A model generated the notes under the pieces. That model made no database searches, had not been told where the DNA came from, and saw nothing but the letters and a program-made list of their open reading frames with translations. Of a stretch of DNA of 64,000 nt, positions 56,088 to 64,000 are shown in pieces (position 1 is the first letter of the stretch; the number at the start of each line of letters is the position of its first letter). The position numbers and the translations under genes are program-made. The DNA is taken from assembly GCF_001040705.1 (NCBI RefSeq), contig NZ_CVQP01000005.1, positions 723,477 to 787,476 of the forward strand. Reading direction: 5' to 3'. Source of the stretch: Rhodococcus sp. RD6.2. Its GTDB lineage: Bacteria > Actinomycetota > Actinomycetes > Mycobacteriales > Mycobacteriaceae.

Positions 56088-57254
56088 ATGATCAGACTCG
56101 CCGTTTTCGGGCTCCTGCTCGCCCTTCTCACCTGGTGGCTGTTCCGTAGGCTCACCGGCCCGACCGAGCTCGGGCCCGTCGCGCGACGCGCCGTCGGCAC
56201 CGCCCTCATCGTGCTGTGGGCGCTGGCACTCGTCGGCGTCGGCAGCGGTGAGGTGTTCGCGACGTCGTGGGCTCGGCCGCCCGGCGCGGTCGGCTGGGTG
56301 TGGCTCGCCGCGGTGCTGTACCTCGCCGCGGGTTTGGGCGTCATCGCGATCGGCACCGGGGTCACCGGACTGATCCAACGTCGGCGGCGCACGCCGAGCG
56401 CACCCGGATCGCGCGAACAGGCGGCGGGCCCGACCCGGCGGCGGGTGCTGCGCGGGGCAACGGCCGCGGTCGTGCTGGCGGCGATCGGCGCGGCCGGCTA
56501 CGGCGTCGTGGAGGCGGCAACGCCACGCGTGGTTCGGGTGCGGATTCCGTTGCGGCGCCTGCCCGCAGACTTCGCGGGCACCCGCATCGCCCTGGTCACC
56601 GACGTCCACGTCGGGCCGGCCCGCGGGATCGGTTTCACCCGCAAGATCGTCGACATCGTGAATTCCGAACATCCCGACCTGGTGTTGATCGGCGGCGATC
56701 TCGTCGACGGCACCGTCGCGAAGGTCGGTCCCGATCTGGCGCCGCTCGCCGACCTGAGCGCGCCGCTGGGCGTGTTCGGGGTGAGCGGCAACCACGAGTT
56801 CTACGCCGGAGACGGCGGGCGGTGGCTCGACCTGTGGGACACCCTCGGAATCCACACGCTGCGCAACTCCCGCGTCGAACTGCGGCGCGGCGACGCCGTC
56901 GTGGACCTCGCGGGTATCCACGACCTCACGTCACCGGCACCGTACGAGCCGGACCTGCAGGCCGCTCTGGCGGGACGCGACGCGGACCGCGCCGTGCTGC
57001 TCCTCGCCCACCAGCCCGCGCAGGTGCTCGAGGCGGCGGAACTGGGCGTCGACCTGCAGATGTCCGGACACACTCACGGCGGGCAGATGTGGCCGCTGGG
57101 CTACCTGGTGCCGATGCAACAGCCGTCGGTGACCGGACTCGACCGGTTCGGCGACACCGTCCTCTACACCAGCCGTGGGGCAGGCGCCTGGGGTCCGCCG
57201 GTGCGCGTTGCCGCCCCGCCGGAAATCACCTTGATCGAGCTCACCACCACCTGA
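56088..57254 (+). CDS. Membrane-anchored metallophosphoesterase
   Basis: The 388-residue protein has two or three N-terminal helices (about 1-18, 38-60, 72-95) and a fourth near 125-147 (after RRRVLRGATAAVV). A calcineurin-like phosphoesterase domain follows: LVTDVHVGPARG, IGGDLVDGT, VSGNHEFYAG, LLAHQPAQVLE and SGHTHGGQMWP. These bind two metal ions. Similar membrane-bound enzymes act on phospholipids or nucleotides. It starts 15 bp after the vWA gene and is probably in the same operon. Confidence 0.9.
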   Translation: MIRLAVFGLLLALLTWWLFRRLTGPTELGPVARRAVGTALIVLWALALVGVGSGEVFATSWARPPGAVGWVWLAAVLYLAAGLGVIAIGTGVTGLIQRRRRTPSAPGSREQAAGPTRRRVLRGATAAVVLAAIGAAGYGVVEAATPRVVRVRIPLRRLPADFAGTRIALVTDVHVGPARGIGFTRKIVDIVNSEHPDLVLIGGDLVDGTVAKVGPDLAPLADLSAPLGVFGVSGNHEFYAGDGGRWLDLWDTLGIHTLRNSRVELRRGDAVVDLAGIHDLTSPAPYEPDLQAALAGRDADRAVLLLAHQPAQVLEAAELGVDLQMSGHTHGGQMWPLGYLVPMQQPSVTGLDRFGDTVLYTSRGAGAWGPPVRVAAPPEITLIELTTT

Positions 57255-57315
57255 CCGACGGTGCCGCTCAGTCGGGTGGAATGACCGGACGGCACAGGCG
57301 GTCGACGCGTGGCTG

Positions 57316-57486
57316 TCAGAGGCACCACTCGAGTTCGGCGGAGCCCGGGAACGGCACGACGAAGCAGAAGGCGAGCGACCCGTTTCCGAGCGGACGTTCC
57401 TTGGCCATGGCCGGTGGCGCGGCGAGGGCACCGACAGCGACGGTCATGGCGGCCACGGCGATGACGCGGCGGATGGTTGAAGGCAT
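57316..57486 (-). CDS. 56-residue secreted peptide with two cysteines
   Basis: ATG at 57486 is preceded by GGAGG (9 nt). The signal peptide (MPSTIRRVIAVAAMTVAVGA, cleavage after AMA at about residue 28) leaves a mature peptide of about 28 residues ending SLAFCFVVPFPGSAELEWCL. The two Cys could form one disulfide. It is convergent with the metallophosphoesterase and follows gcvP on its strand after a hairpin. No function known; secreted small peptides of this kind may be signals, toxins or metallophores. Confidence 0.6.
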   Translation of the reverse strand: MPSTIRRVIAVAAMTVAVGALAAPPAMAKERPLGNGSLAFCFVVPFPGSAELEWCL

Positions 57487-57589
57487 TTTCCCGACCTCCA
57501 GATTGCGGTTTCCCGTGTCCCGGCCGTTCGGTCGTGCGGACGGCCCGGGTTTCGGGCACCGCACCATCGTCCCCCGCCGGCGGCGCCGA

Positions 57590-57626
57590 CCACAACGTTC
57601 ATGAGCTCGCCTCACGAACGTTGTGG
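57590..57626 (-). terminator. Terminator after gcvP
   Basis: An 11-bp stem (57590-57600 with 57616-57626) with an inner 4-bp stem (TGAG/CTCA) lies 17 bp after the gcvP stop. Confidence 0.7.
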
Positions 57627-57643
57627 CTCGGCTGCCGAGCAGG

Positions 57644-60499
57644 TCAGCTGCTGAAGGCCTCGATCGGCGGGCAGGAGCAGACCAGGTTCCGGTCGCCGTG
57701 GGCGCCGTCGATGCGACGTACCGGAGGCCAGATCTTGTCCGCGGTGCCCGCGGGGAACACCGCGAGTTCACGCGAGTACGGGTGGTCCCACTCGCCGACG
57801 AGGCAGGCCGCGGTGTGCGGGGCGCCGCGCAGCGGGTTGTCGTCCACCGGCCACTCCCCCGCGCCGACACGGTCGATCTCGCGGCGGATCGAGACCATCG
57901 CGTCGCAGAACCGGTCGATTTCGGCCAGGTTCTCCGACTCCGTCGGTTCGATCATGAGGGTGCCCGCAACCGGGAAGCTCATGGTCGGCGCGTGGAAACC
58001 GTAGTCCGCCAAACGCTTTGCGACATCATCGACGGTGACGCCGGTGTCCTTGGTGATCTGACGCAGGTCGATGATGCACTCGTGGGCGACCATCCCGTTG
58101 TCGCCGGTGTAGAGCACCGGGAAGTGCTCGTCGAGGCGGCGGGCGATGTAGTTGGCCGACGCGATCGCCGTCAACGACGCGGACCGCAGCCCGGCGGCTC
58201 CCATCATGCGGATGTAGGCCCAGGTGATCGGGAGAATCGAGGCGCTGCCGTACGGTGCCGCGGACACCGTCGGCCCGTCGCCGAGTTCGGGCGCGAGCGG
58301 GTGCCCGGGCAGGAACGGGGCGAGGTGCTCGCGGACGGCGACCGGCCCGACACCGGGTCCACCACCGCCGTGCGGGATGCAGAACGTCTTGTGCAGGTTC
58401 AGGTGGCTGACGTCGCCGCCGAACCGGCCGGGACGAGCGAGGCCGACGAGCGCGTTGAGGTTCGCGCCGTCGACGTACACCTGACCACCCGCATCGTGCA
58501 CGGCCGCGCAGATCTCGGTGACCTCGTGCTCGTACACGCCGTGCGTGGACGGGTACGTGATCATGATCGCCGCGAGACGCTCGGCGTGATCGGCGATCTT
58601 CGCCCGCAGGTCGTCGAGGTCGACGTCACCGTTCGGACGGCACGCGACGACCTCGACGCGCATTCCTGCCATCACCGCAGACGCGGCGTTGGTGCCGTGC
58701 GCACTCGACGGGATCAGGCAGGTGTCGCGGTGGTCGTCGCCGCGTGAGAGGTGATAGTTCCGGATCGCGAGCAGGCCCGCGTACTCGCCCTGGCTTCCTG
58801 CGTTCGGCTGCAGGCTCACCCGGTCGTACCCGGTGACGGACGCCAGCCAGGACTCCAGGTCGGCGACGAGGCCGCGGATACCGACGGTGTCGTCGGCGGG
58901 CGCGAACGGATGCAGCGAATTGAACTGCGGCCAGGTGATGGCCTCCATCTCGGCGGCCGCGTTGAGCTTCATCGTGCACGACCCGAGCGGAATCATGCTG
59001 CGGTCGAGGGCGATGTCCTTGTCGGACAGCTTGCGCAGGTAGCGCATCATCGCGGTCTCGGTGCGGTGGCTCCGGAACGCGGGGTGGGTGAGGAACTCCG
59101 AGGTCCGGGCGAGCGCTGGCGGCATCGACTCCGCCGCATCCCCTGCGAGATCGCCTGCCACTCCGAATGCCGCAAGCACCGACTGCAGGTGCGCGGTGGT
59201 GGTCGCCTCGTCGCACGCGATGCCGACGTGATCCGCGTCGACGAGACGCAGGTTCACGTTCCAGCCCTTGGCGGCCGAGACGACGTCGTCGGCACGACCG
59301 GGCACGCGGGCGAGCACGGTGTCGAAGAAGTCGGTGTGCACCACGTCGATACCGCCCGCGCGCAGGCCCGCGGCGAGGGTGCGGGCGTACCCGTTGACGC
59401 GCCGGGCGATCGCGGTCAGGCCCTCGGCGCCGTGGTAGCTCGCGTACATCGCGGCGACGACCGCGAGGAGCACCTGCGCGGTACAGATGTTGGAGGTCGC
59501 CTTCTCGCGGCGGATGTGCTGTTCACGGGTCTGCAGCGCGAGCCGGTACGCCTTGTCTCCGTCGGCGTCGACGGAGACACCGACGAGGCGGCCGGGCAGC
59601 TGGCGGGCGTGCTTCGAGTGGACGGCGAGGTAGCCGGCGTGCGGGCCGCCGAATCCCATGGGGACACCGAACCGCTGGGTGGTGCCGAAGCAGGCGTCCG
59701 CGCCCATCTCCCCGGGTGGGGTCAGCAGCGTCAACGCCAGCAGGTCGGCGCCGACGGCGACGAGCGCGCCGCGCTCGTGTGCGGCGGAGATCAGCGACGA
59801 ATGGTCGACGACGCGGCCCGATGCGCCGGGCACCTGGGCGAGGACGCCGAAGAAGTCACCCTCGGGCAGGCCAAGGGACAGGTCGGCCTCGACGACCTCG
59901 ATGCCGAGCGGGGTCGCGCGGGTCTCGATGACGGCGCGAGTCTGCGGGAACAGATCGGCGTCGACGACGAACCGCGGCGACTTCGAACGTCCGGCGCGGC
60001 GCAGGAGGGTCATTGCCTCGGCTGCGGCAGTGGCCTCGTCGAGCATCGACGAGTTCGCGACCTCCATGCCCGTCAGATCGGAGACCATCGTCTGGAAGTT
60101 GATGAGGGCCTCGAGCCTGCCCTGACTGATCTCCGGCTGGTACGGCGTGTACGCGGTGTACCAGGCCGGGTTCTCGATCAGGTTCCGCACCAGCACCGGC
60201 GGCGTGAGGGTGTCGTAGTAGCCGAGCCCGATCATCGACGTCGCGACGGTGTTCCGTGCGGCGAGTGCCGCGAGCTCCGCGAGCACCTCGTGTTCGGACA
60301 CCGCCGCGGGCAGCGTGTCCAGGCCCGCGCTGACGCCGTCGGTCACGGCGTCGAGGATGCTGCCGGGGATCGCCTTCTCGGCGAGGGTGTCGAGGGTGTC
60401 GACACCGATCACGTGCAGGATGCGCTCGAGTTCGGTGTGGTCCGGGCCGATATGCCGCAGGGCGAAATCGGCGGGGTCGAAGGTGGGCTGGTCAGGCAA
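57644..60499 (-). CDS. gcvP: Glycine dehydrogenase (decarboxylating), P protein
   Basis: The 951-residue PLP enzyme decarboxylates glycine and moves the aminomethyl group to the lipoyl arm of GcvH, the first step of the glycine-cleavage system. It is the single-chain form with two homologous halves. The PLP Lys is K704 in [19 protein letters not shown] place the start at a TTG at 60499 ([19 protein letters not shown]), because GGGAG lies 5 nt upstream and the family starts with the HIGP region; no ATG or GTG fits. A tandem glycine riboswitch precedes it. gcvH is cut by the right edge and gcvT is not in the window. Confidence 0.95.
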   Translation of the reverse strand: MPDQPTFDPADFALRHIGPDHTELERILHVIGVDTLDTLAEKAIPGSILDAVTDGVSAGLDTLPAAVSEHEVLAELAALAARNTVATSMIGLGYYDTLTPPVLVRNLIENPAWYTAYTPYQPEISQGRLEALINFQTMVSDLTGMEVANSSMLDEATAAAEAMTLLRRAGRSKSPRFVVDADLFPQTRAVIETRATPLGIEVVEADLSLGLPEGDFFGVLAQVPGASGRVVDHSSLISAAHERGALVAVGADLLALTLLTPPGEMGADACFGTTQRFGVPMGFGGPHAGYLAVHSKHARQLPGRLVGVSVDADGDKAYRLALQTREQHIRREKATSNICTAQVLLAVVAAMYASYHGAEGLTAIARRVNGYARTLAAGLRAGGIDVVHTDFFDTVLARVPGRADDVVSAAKGWNVNLRLVDADHVGIACDEATTTAHLQSVLAAFGVAGDLAGDAAESMPPALARTSEFLTHPAFRSHRTETAMMRYLRKLSDKDIALDRSMIPLGSCTMKLNAAAEMEAITWPQFNSLHPFAPADDTVGIRGLVADLESWLASVTGYDRVSLQPNAGSQGEYAGLLAIRNYHLSRGDDHRDTCLIPSSAHGTNAASAVMAGMRVEVVACRPNGDVDLDDLRAKIADHAERLAAIMITYPSTHGVYEHEVTEICAAVHDAGGQVYVDGANLNALVGLARPGRFGGDVSHLNLHKTFCIPHGGGGPGVGPVAVREHLAPFLPGHPLAPELGDGPTVSAAPYGSASILPITWAYIRMMGAAGLRSASLTAIASANYIARRLDEHFPVLYTGDNGMVAHECIIDLRQITKDTGVTVDDVAKRLADYGFHAPTMSFPVAGTLMIEPTESENLAEIDRFCDAMVSIRREIDRVGAGEWPVDDNPLRGAPHTAACLVGEWDHPYSRELAVFPAGTADKIWPPVRRIDGAHGDRNLVCSCPPIEAFSS

Positions 60500-60547
60500 G
60501 GCGACTCCCGGGGATTCGAGGCCACACCGCAGCGCCTGCGGTGCGTT

Positions 60548-60745
60548 CCTCCCCCTCTGTCGATTGCTCGTACCGAGCGCCTGAGAGATTCGGGTCGGCG
60601 CGGTGCCGATCCCTTTCCCCGTGGGCGGGTGGGTTCTCCCACCGCTTTCCAGAGGCGCCGATGCCCGCACGGTCCGGGTGCCTGAGAGATTGACGGGGAG
60701 GTGCTGCTCCTTCGGCGTCCGAACCTCGGTCCGGAGCTCTCCCGC
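60548..60745 (-). promoter_or_regulatory. Tandem glycine riboswitch
   Basis: The reverse strand upstream of gcvP carries two glycine aptamers in tandem. Aptamer 1 (about 60745-60650) begins GGGAGAGCTCCGGACC and has CCGAAGGAGCAGCACC and CAATCTCTCAGGCACCCGG. Aptamer 2 (about 60650-60548) begins GGGAGAACCCACCC and has GAATCTCTCAGGCGCTCGG. The double AATCTCTCAGG core is diagnostic. A -10-like TAGAAT at 60770-60765 gives a start near 60757. Glycine binding is expected to turn on gcvP. Confidence 0.92.
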
Positions 60746-60764
60746 GCGGCGACGACGCACCGTA

Positions 60765-60770
60765 ATTCTA
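60765..60770 (-). promoter_or_regulatory. Promoter -10 for gcvP/riboswitch
   Basis: TAGAAT on the reverse strand lies about 20 bp before aptamer 1 of the glycine riboswitch, the right place for the gcvP promoter. No convincing -35 is seen. Confidence 0.45.
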
Positions 60771-60844
60771 TGCGACCGTCACCGAATCACCCGCACCCGT
60801 CCGTGTGGCACACACCACCGTCCCCCGGCAGGGCGGAACCTCGG

Positions 60845-61465
60845 CTAGCCGGTGCGACGGCTGCCGCGGTTGCGGCGACGCGAGGCCAGCTCGTCCTCGG
60901 GGCTCTGCTCGGACTCGCCGCCGTCGGCGCGTTCGGCCGGGAAGTCGGCGATAGTGCCGGTCAGCTCCCGCATTGCACCGCTTACGGCGATACCGAACAC
61001 ACCCTGCCCACCCTGGAGCAGGTCGACGACCTCTTCCGGCGACGTGCACTCGTACACCGTGGTGCCGTCGGAGAACAGAGTGATCTTCGCCAGGTCCGCG
61101 ACGCCGCGCTTACGCAGGTGATCCACCGCGACCCGAATGTTCTGCAGCGAGATGCCGGTGTCGAGGAGTCGCTTGACGATCTTGAGGACGAGGATGTCCT
61201 TGAACGAGTACAGACGCTGGCTGCCCGAGCCTGCTGCGCCCCGGATCGACGGGACGACCAGCGACGTCCGCGCCCAGTAGTCGAGCTGGCGGTAGGTGAT
61301 CCCCGCGATCTGGCATGCGATGGGAACCCGGTAGCCGACGAGCTCGTCGGGGATGGAATCGTCGGGGAACAGTCCGGGCTGGGCGTCGAGTACCTCGACC
61401 GCCTCGACCGGCGCCTCGGAATCGACGCGCTGATCGACATTCGCGTCCTGCGGCTGATCTACCAC
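60845..61465 (-). CDS. MerR-family regulator (Rv1830-like)
   Basis: The 206-residue protein has a MerR-type winged helix at about 43-115: ACQIAGITYRQLDYWARTSL, then SGSQRLYSFKDILVLKIVKR. The C-terminal part is a short helical linker and a disordered Glu/Arg-rich tail, with no Cys sensor. In M. tuberculosis the corresponding gene is Rv1830, beside the DUF151 gene and gcvB, and it is not a metal sensor. Targets are not known from sequence. A promoter is proposed upstream at 61576-61604. Confidence 0.88.
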   Translation of the reverse strand: MVDQPQDANVDQRVDSEAPVEAVEVLDAQPGLFPDDSIPDELVGYRVPIACQIAGITYRQLDYWARTSLVVPSIRGAAGSGSQRLYSFKDILVLKIVKRLLDTGISLQNIRVAVDHLRKRGVADLAKITLFSDGTTVYECTSPEEVVDLLQGGQGVFGIAVSGAMRELTGTIADFPAERADGGESEQSPEDELASRRRNRGSRRTG

Positions 61466-61575
61466 TGCCTGCTCCCTCTCGCACGGAAAACCGACCCGTG
61501 GATCCCCTCGGCCTACGCCTGGAATTCTCAGCGTACGCCCCGGTGAATCACATGGTGCGTATTCATGTCGGCCCG

Positions 61576-61604
61576 ACGGTATGGGTCGAGGTTCATGCGG
61601 TCAA
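61576..61604 (-). promoter_or_regulatory. Sigma-70-type promoter for MerR gene
   Basis: On the reverse strand TTGACC (61604-61599), a 17-bp spacer and TACCGT (61581-61576) match a housekeeping promoter. It lies 111 bp before the MerR gene start. Confidence 0.45.
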
Positions 61605-61724
61605 TGCAACACGCCCAAAACGTTCAAAGCTTAGCCCCGCTTTAGCTGCGTTTACGTAGACGAGACGCTATCGAGACCAAGTGGTTCACAATCGTGACCT
61701 GGCCGAGCGTCGTGGTACCGCGAG

Positions 61725-62198
61725 TCAGCCGTCGGTGGCCTTGAAGTCGTCGGGCGAAACCGACTCGAGGAACTCCTTGAACTTCTCGACCTCGTCCTCG
61801 CGTTCATCGGGCATCACCAACCCGGCCTCCGCGAGAACGGCTTCCTCGGCGTAGATGGGAACCCCCGCCCGTAGCGCGATGGCAACCGAGTCGGACGGCC
61901 GCGCCGAAACGGTGACGTTCTGGTCGAACACCAGGTCCGCGTAGAACGTCCCCTCCTGCAGGTCGACGATCCGAACCTCGATCAGACGATGTCCCAACGC
62001 CCCGATCAACGTGGTGATCAGGTCGTGCGTCAGGGGGCGTGCCGGCTCGACTCCCTGCTGTTCGAGCACGATGGCAGTTGCCTCGGTCTGACCGATCCAG
62101 ATCGGCAGGTATCGGTCGCCGTCCGCTTCCCGCAGCAGGAGGACGGGCGAATTCTGCGGTTGCTCGACGCGAATCCCGATCACACGCATCTCACTCAT
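61725..62198 (-). CDS. DUF151 bifunctional nuclease-family protein
   Basis: The 157-residue protein is DUF151/BFN: MSEMRVIGIRVEQPQNSPV, DRYLPIWIGQTEATAIVLEQ, RPLTHDLITTLIGALGHRLI, and SDSVAIALRAGVPIYAEEAV. Plant and bacterial members have both RNase and DNase activity; the actinobacterial role is unclear. GGAGG precedes the ATG at 62198. The order MerR (ftsR) - DUF151 - MerR is conserved with Rv1828-Rv1829-Rv1830. Confidence 0.9.
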   Translation of the reverse strand: MSEMRVIGIRVEQPQNSPVLLLREADGDRYLPIWIGQTEATAIVLEQQGVEPARPLTHDLITTLIGALGHRLIEVRIVDLQEGTFYADLVFDQNVTVSARPSDSVAIALRAGVPIYAEEAVLAEAGLVMPDEREDEVEKFKEFLESVSPDDFKATDG

Positions 62199-62295
62199 CG
62201 CGCCCGCCTCCCGTGAAAACCGTTGCTTCGACCGATTCTATGCCGATGTGAGAACCCGTGCCCGTACGCGCACGGACACTGCGGAGCCGCCGCAC

Positions 62296-63039
62296 TCAGC
62301 GGTCGAGCGCCCCGCGAACAGCCGCCTTCACGAGGCAGGTGTGCAGGGTGAGGGACAGTGCGGCCAATTCACGCACCATTTCCTCCGCCCGATCGCGGGC
62401 GCCCGCGTCGCGGCCCTTCGCCACCGGCCCGGCGATCTGCGCGACCAGCCCCGCTTCACGATCGGCGGCAAGTTTGAACGCACGAAGGTGCCGGGCCTCC
62501 AGACCGAAGCCGGACATCGCCCTCGCCGTGCGGGCGAGGGTGACGGCGTCCTCGTCGAAGAAGCCCGCGGACCCGGGAACGATCAGCCCCGCACGGATCA
62601 GCTCGGTGAGGAAACCCTCGTCCACACCCGAACGTGCCAGCAGATCACTCCGACTGACCCGCACCTCACGGTCCGTCCGGAACTCCTCGGGCGACACCTC
62701 ACCGGGTGCCACCGCCAGGACCCGCGGGCGGCGTGGTGCCGTGTCGGGCGCTCCGACGACAGCAGCGCCGCTGTCGATCGCCTCGAGCTGCTCCTTGATC
62801 ACCTTGAGCGGCAGATACTGGTCACGCTGCGCGGTGAGCACATAGCGCAGCCGCTCGCAGTCGGCGATCGAGAACCGCCGGTAGCCCGACGGCGTCCGCT
62901 CCGGACTGATGAGCCCTTCCGCCTCCAGGAAGCGGATCTTCGAGATCGTCACATCCGGGAACTCGGGGCGGAGCCGATCCAGGACGGAGCCGATGGACAT
63001 CCCTCCCGAACCCTGGCTCCGCTGCCCGACCGCGGTCAT
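62296..63039 (-). CDS. ftsR: MerR-family regulator FtsR
   Basis: The 247-residue protein has an N-terminal MerR HTH (MSIGSVLDRLRPEFPDVTIS, FLEAEGLISPERTPSGYRRF). A long middle and a C-terminal helical domain (about 125-247) include LLARSGVDEGFLTELIRAGL. It is the homologue of Rv1828 and of corynebacterial FtsR, which activates ftsZ and links division to growth. The ATG shares one base with the garA stop, so it is translationally coupled to garA. Confidence 0.9.
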   Translation of the reverse strand: MTAVGQRSQGSGGMSIGSVLDRLRPEFPDVTISKIRFLEAEGLISPERTPSGYRRFSIADCERLRYVLTAQRDQYLPLKVIKEQLEAIDSGAAVVGAPDTAPRRPRVLAVAPGEVSPEEFRTDREVRVSRSDLLARSGVDEGFLTELIRAGLIVPGSAGFFDEDAVTLARTARAMSGFGLEARHLRAFKLAADREAGLVAQIAGPVAKGRDAGARDRAEEMVRELAALSLTLHTCLVKAAVRGALDR

Positions 63040-63515
63040 CAGCTTCCCGCACCCGCAGGTGAGTCGCCGGCCGCCGCGCGCGGTCCGGTCAGGAACACCA
63101 GCCGGAACTTGCCGATCTGCACCTCGTCGCCGTTCGCGAGCGTGGCCGAATCCACCGGCTCCCGGTTGACGTACGTGCCGTTGAGGCTTCCCACGTCGAC
63201 GACCTGGAATTCGCTCTGTTCGCGCCGGAACTCGGCGTGCCGACGCGAGACCGTGACGTCGTCGAGAAAGATGTCACTGTCGGGGTGGCGTCCCGCCGAG
63301 GTCGTCGGGTGGTCGAGCAGGAACCGCGAACCGGCATTGGGGCCACGCTTGACGACCAGCAGTGCGGAACCGGAGGGCAGGCCCTCGACGCCGGAGACGG
63401 GCTGTTCGGTCGGCGCGGCGGTGCCGTCCAGGTCGCTGAGGAAATCCGCTCGGAAAACAGACGTGGTCTCGGCGGGGGTCTCCCCGTAGACCGCGTCGCT
63501 GTCGTTGTCGCTCAC
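63039..63515 (-). CDS. garA: FHA-domain regulator GarA (OdhI homologue)
   Basis: The 158-residue protein has the N-terminal phosphorylation motif ETTSVFRADFL, in which PknB/PknG phosphorylate the Thr residues. An FHA domain (about 60-145) carries SAGRHPDSDIFLDDVTVSRR and VVDVGSLNGTYVNRE. Unphosphorylated GarA inhibits the 2-oxoglutarate dehydrogenase complex and GDH and activates glutamate synthase, directing 2-oxoglutarate to respiration or biosynthesis. The GTG at 63515 follows GGAGGA. gdhA at 18607 in this window belongs to the short NADP class, so it may not be a direct target. Confidence 0.95.
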   Translation of the reverse strand: MSDNDSDAVYGETPAETTSVFRADFLSDLDGTAAPTEQPVSGVEGLPSGSALLVVKRGPNAGSRFLLDHPTTSAGRHPDSDIFLDDVTVSRRHAEFRREQSEFQVVDVGSLNGTYVNREPVDSATLANGDEVQIGKFRLVFLTGPRAAAGDSPAGAGS

Positions 63516-63691
63516 CGTTTCTCCTCCTCAGTCCGATATCCGGGAAGCCCCGAGCGGAGACCCGAACGAATCTGTAGACACAATCACAACCGATGCGGAT
63601 CTGCGCCCCGACACGGCGAATGACCTTGTACTCGACCGTACCCTGCGAGCGCCTGTCCGCGTAGGCGCTCGCAGTGCGGGGCGGGTCGGGA

Positions 63692-64000
63692 TCACTCCCC
63701 GGTCAGCTCCCGGTACGCATCGGGGTCGAGCATCGCAGCGAGTGCGGCATCGAGGGCGGGCTCGTCGGCGACCTCGAGTTCGACCAGCCACCCGGCGCCG
63801 TACGGCGCCGAATTCACCAGCTCCGGGGCGGAATCCAGATCCCCGTTCGCGGCAACAACTTTCGCGTTCAGCGGGGAGTAGATGTCGGAAACGCTCTTGG
63901 TGGACTCCACCTCGCCGAAGGACTCACCCGCGGTGGTCTCGTCGTCGACGGCGGGCAGCTGGACGAACACCACGTCGCCGAGCTGGGACTGCGCGAAGTC
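63692..64000 (-). CDS. gcvH: Glycine cleavage H protein, N-terminus beyond window
   Basis: The frame is open from the stop at 63692 to the last base, so the first 30-odd codons lie outside the window. The visible part contains SQLGDVVFVQLP, the lipoyl Lys in ESTKSVSDIYSPL and the C-terminal helix MLDPDAYRELTGE, all typical of GcvH. It shuttles the aminomethyl group between the P, T and L proteins. It is followed by garA 176 bp downstream on the same strand, as in the M. tuberculosis Rv1826-Rv1827 order. Confidence 0.95.
   Translation of the reverse strand, partial: DFAQSQLGDVVFVQLPAVDDETTAGESFGEVESTKSVSDIYSPLNAKVVAANGDLDSAPELVNSAPYGAGWLVELEVADEPALDAALAAMLDPDAYRELTGE

Noticed and set aside
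58751-60685. 644-codon forward frame opposite gcvP
   Set aside because: Antisense shadow of gcvP, and it runs through the riboswitch.

Overview
The window is about 68-70% GC with dense GTG/ATG starts, ATGA/GTGA overlaps and short intergenic gaps. It looks like the chromosome of a mycolic-acid actinomycete, most likely Rhodococcus. Supporting signs are a KshA steroid 9-alpha-hydroxylase with a KstR-type operator, IdeR iron boxes, GarA with its ETTSVFR phosphorylation motif, and a gene order from about 30.7 kb to the right edge that recalls the M. tuberculosis Rv1826-Rv1846c block (gcvH, garA, MerR, DUF151, MerR, gcvP, vWA protein, glcB, two CNNM proteins, guaB1, gnd, M56 peptidase, blaI). The synteny is from memory of the H37Rv annotation and was not computed.

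Left part (1-13.1 kb) is accessory and decayed. It opens with an unrecognised gene running off the left edge. A MarR-methyltransferase fusion with a perfect 14-bp palindrome at its promoter follows, then a RES/Xre-type toxin-antitoxin-like pair and an HTH gene with a perfect 20-bp palindrome upstream. Next come a decayed acyl-CoA ligase remnant and kshA with a small Cys-rich partner. From 6.6 to 13.1 kb lies what looks like a genomic island: a frameshifted proline-dehydrogenase remnant, a truncated tyrosine-recombinase remnant, an intact but orphan mraY, an IS110-family element, a hexapeptide acetyltransferase whose 3' end overlaps the transposase gene, and a complete tyrosine recombinase.

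Middle part (13.1-30.7 kb) holds small exported proteins, including three related members at 17-18.2 kb, a large LuxR/STAND regulator, glutamate dehydrogenase, NDH-2, a hotdog thioesterase and an iron-uptake block. The iron block has a siderophore-utilisation-like protein, an RDD-FecCD fusion permease, a second FecCD permease and an ATPase, arranged around an IdeR box. A second IdeR-like box lies inside a good sigma-70-type promoter that drives no gene but is followed about 100 nt later by a strong terminator; this is a candidate iron-controlled small RNA and the most interesting signal in the window. A DUF2156 membrane protein and an esterase close this part.

Right part (30.7-64 kb) is mostly conserved core: blaI with an M56 peptidase, two DEAD-box helicases, gnd, GuaB1-type GMP reductase, paired CNNM/CBS proteins, two paralogous thioesterases, a papain-fold protein lacking its catalytic cysteine, malate synthase G, a vWA protein and a metallophosphoesterase. 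It ends with the glycine-cleavage/central-metabolism regulon: gcvP under a tandem glycine riboswitch, two MerR regulators, a DUF151 nuclease, garA, and gcvH cut by the right edge. Several genes shorter than 60 codons (at 17562, 43205 and 57316) are called from their own ribosome-binding sites. No rRNA, tRNA or CRISPR array was found.
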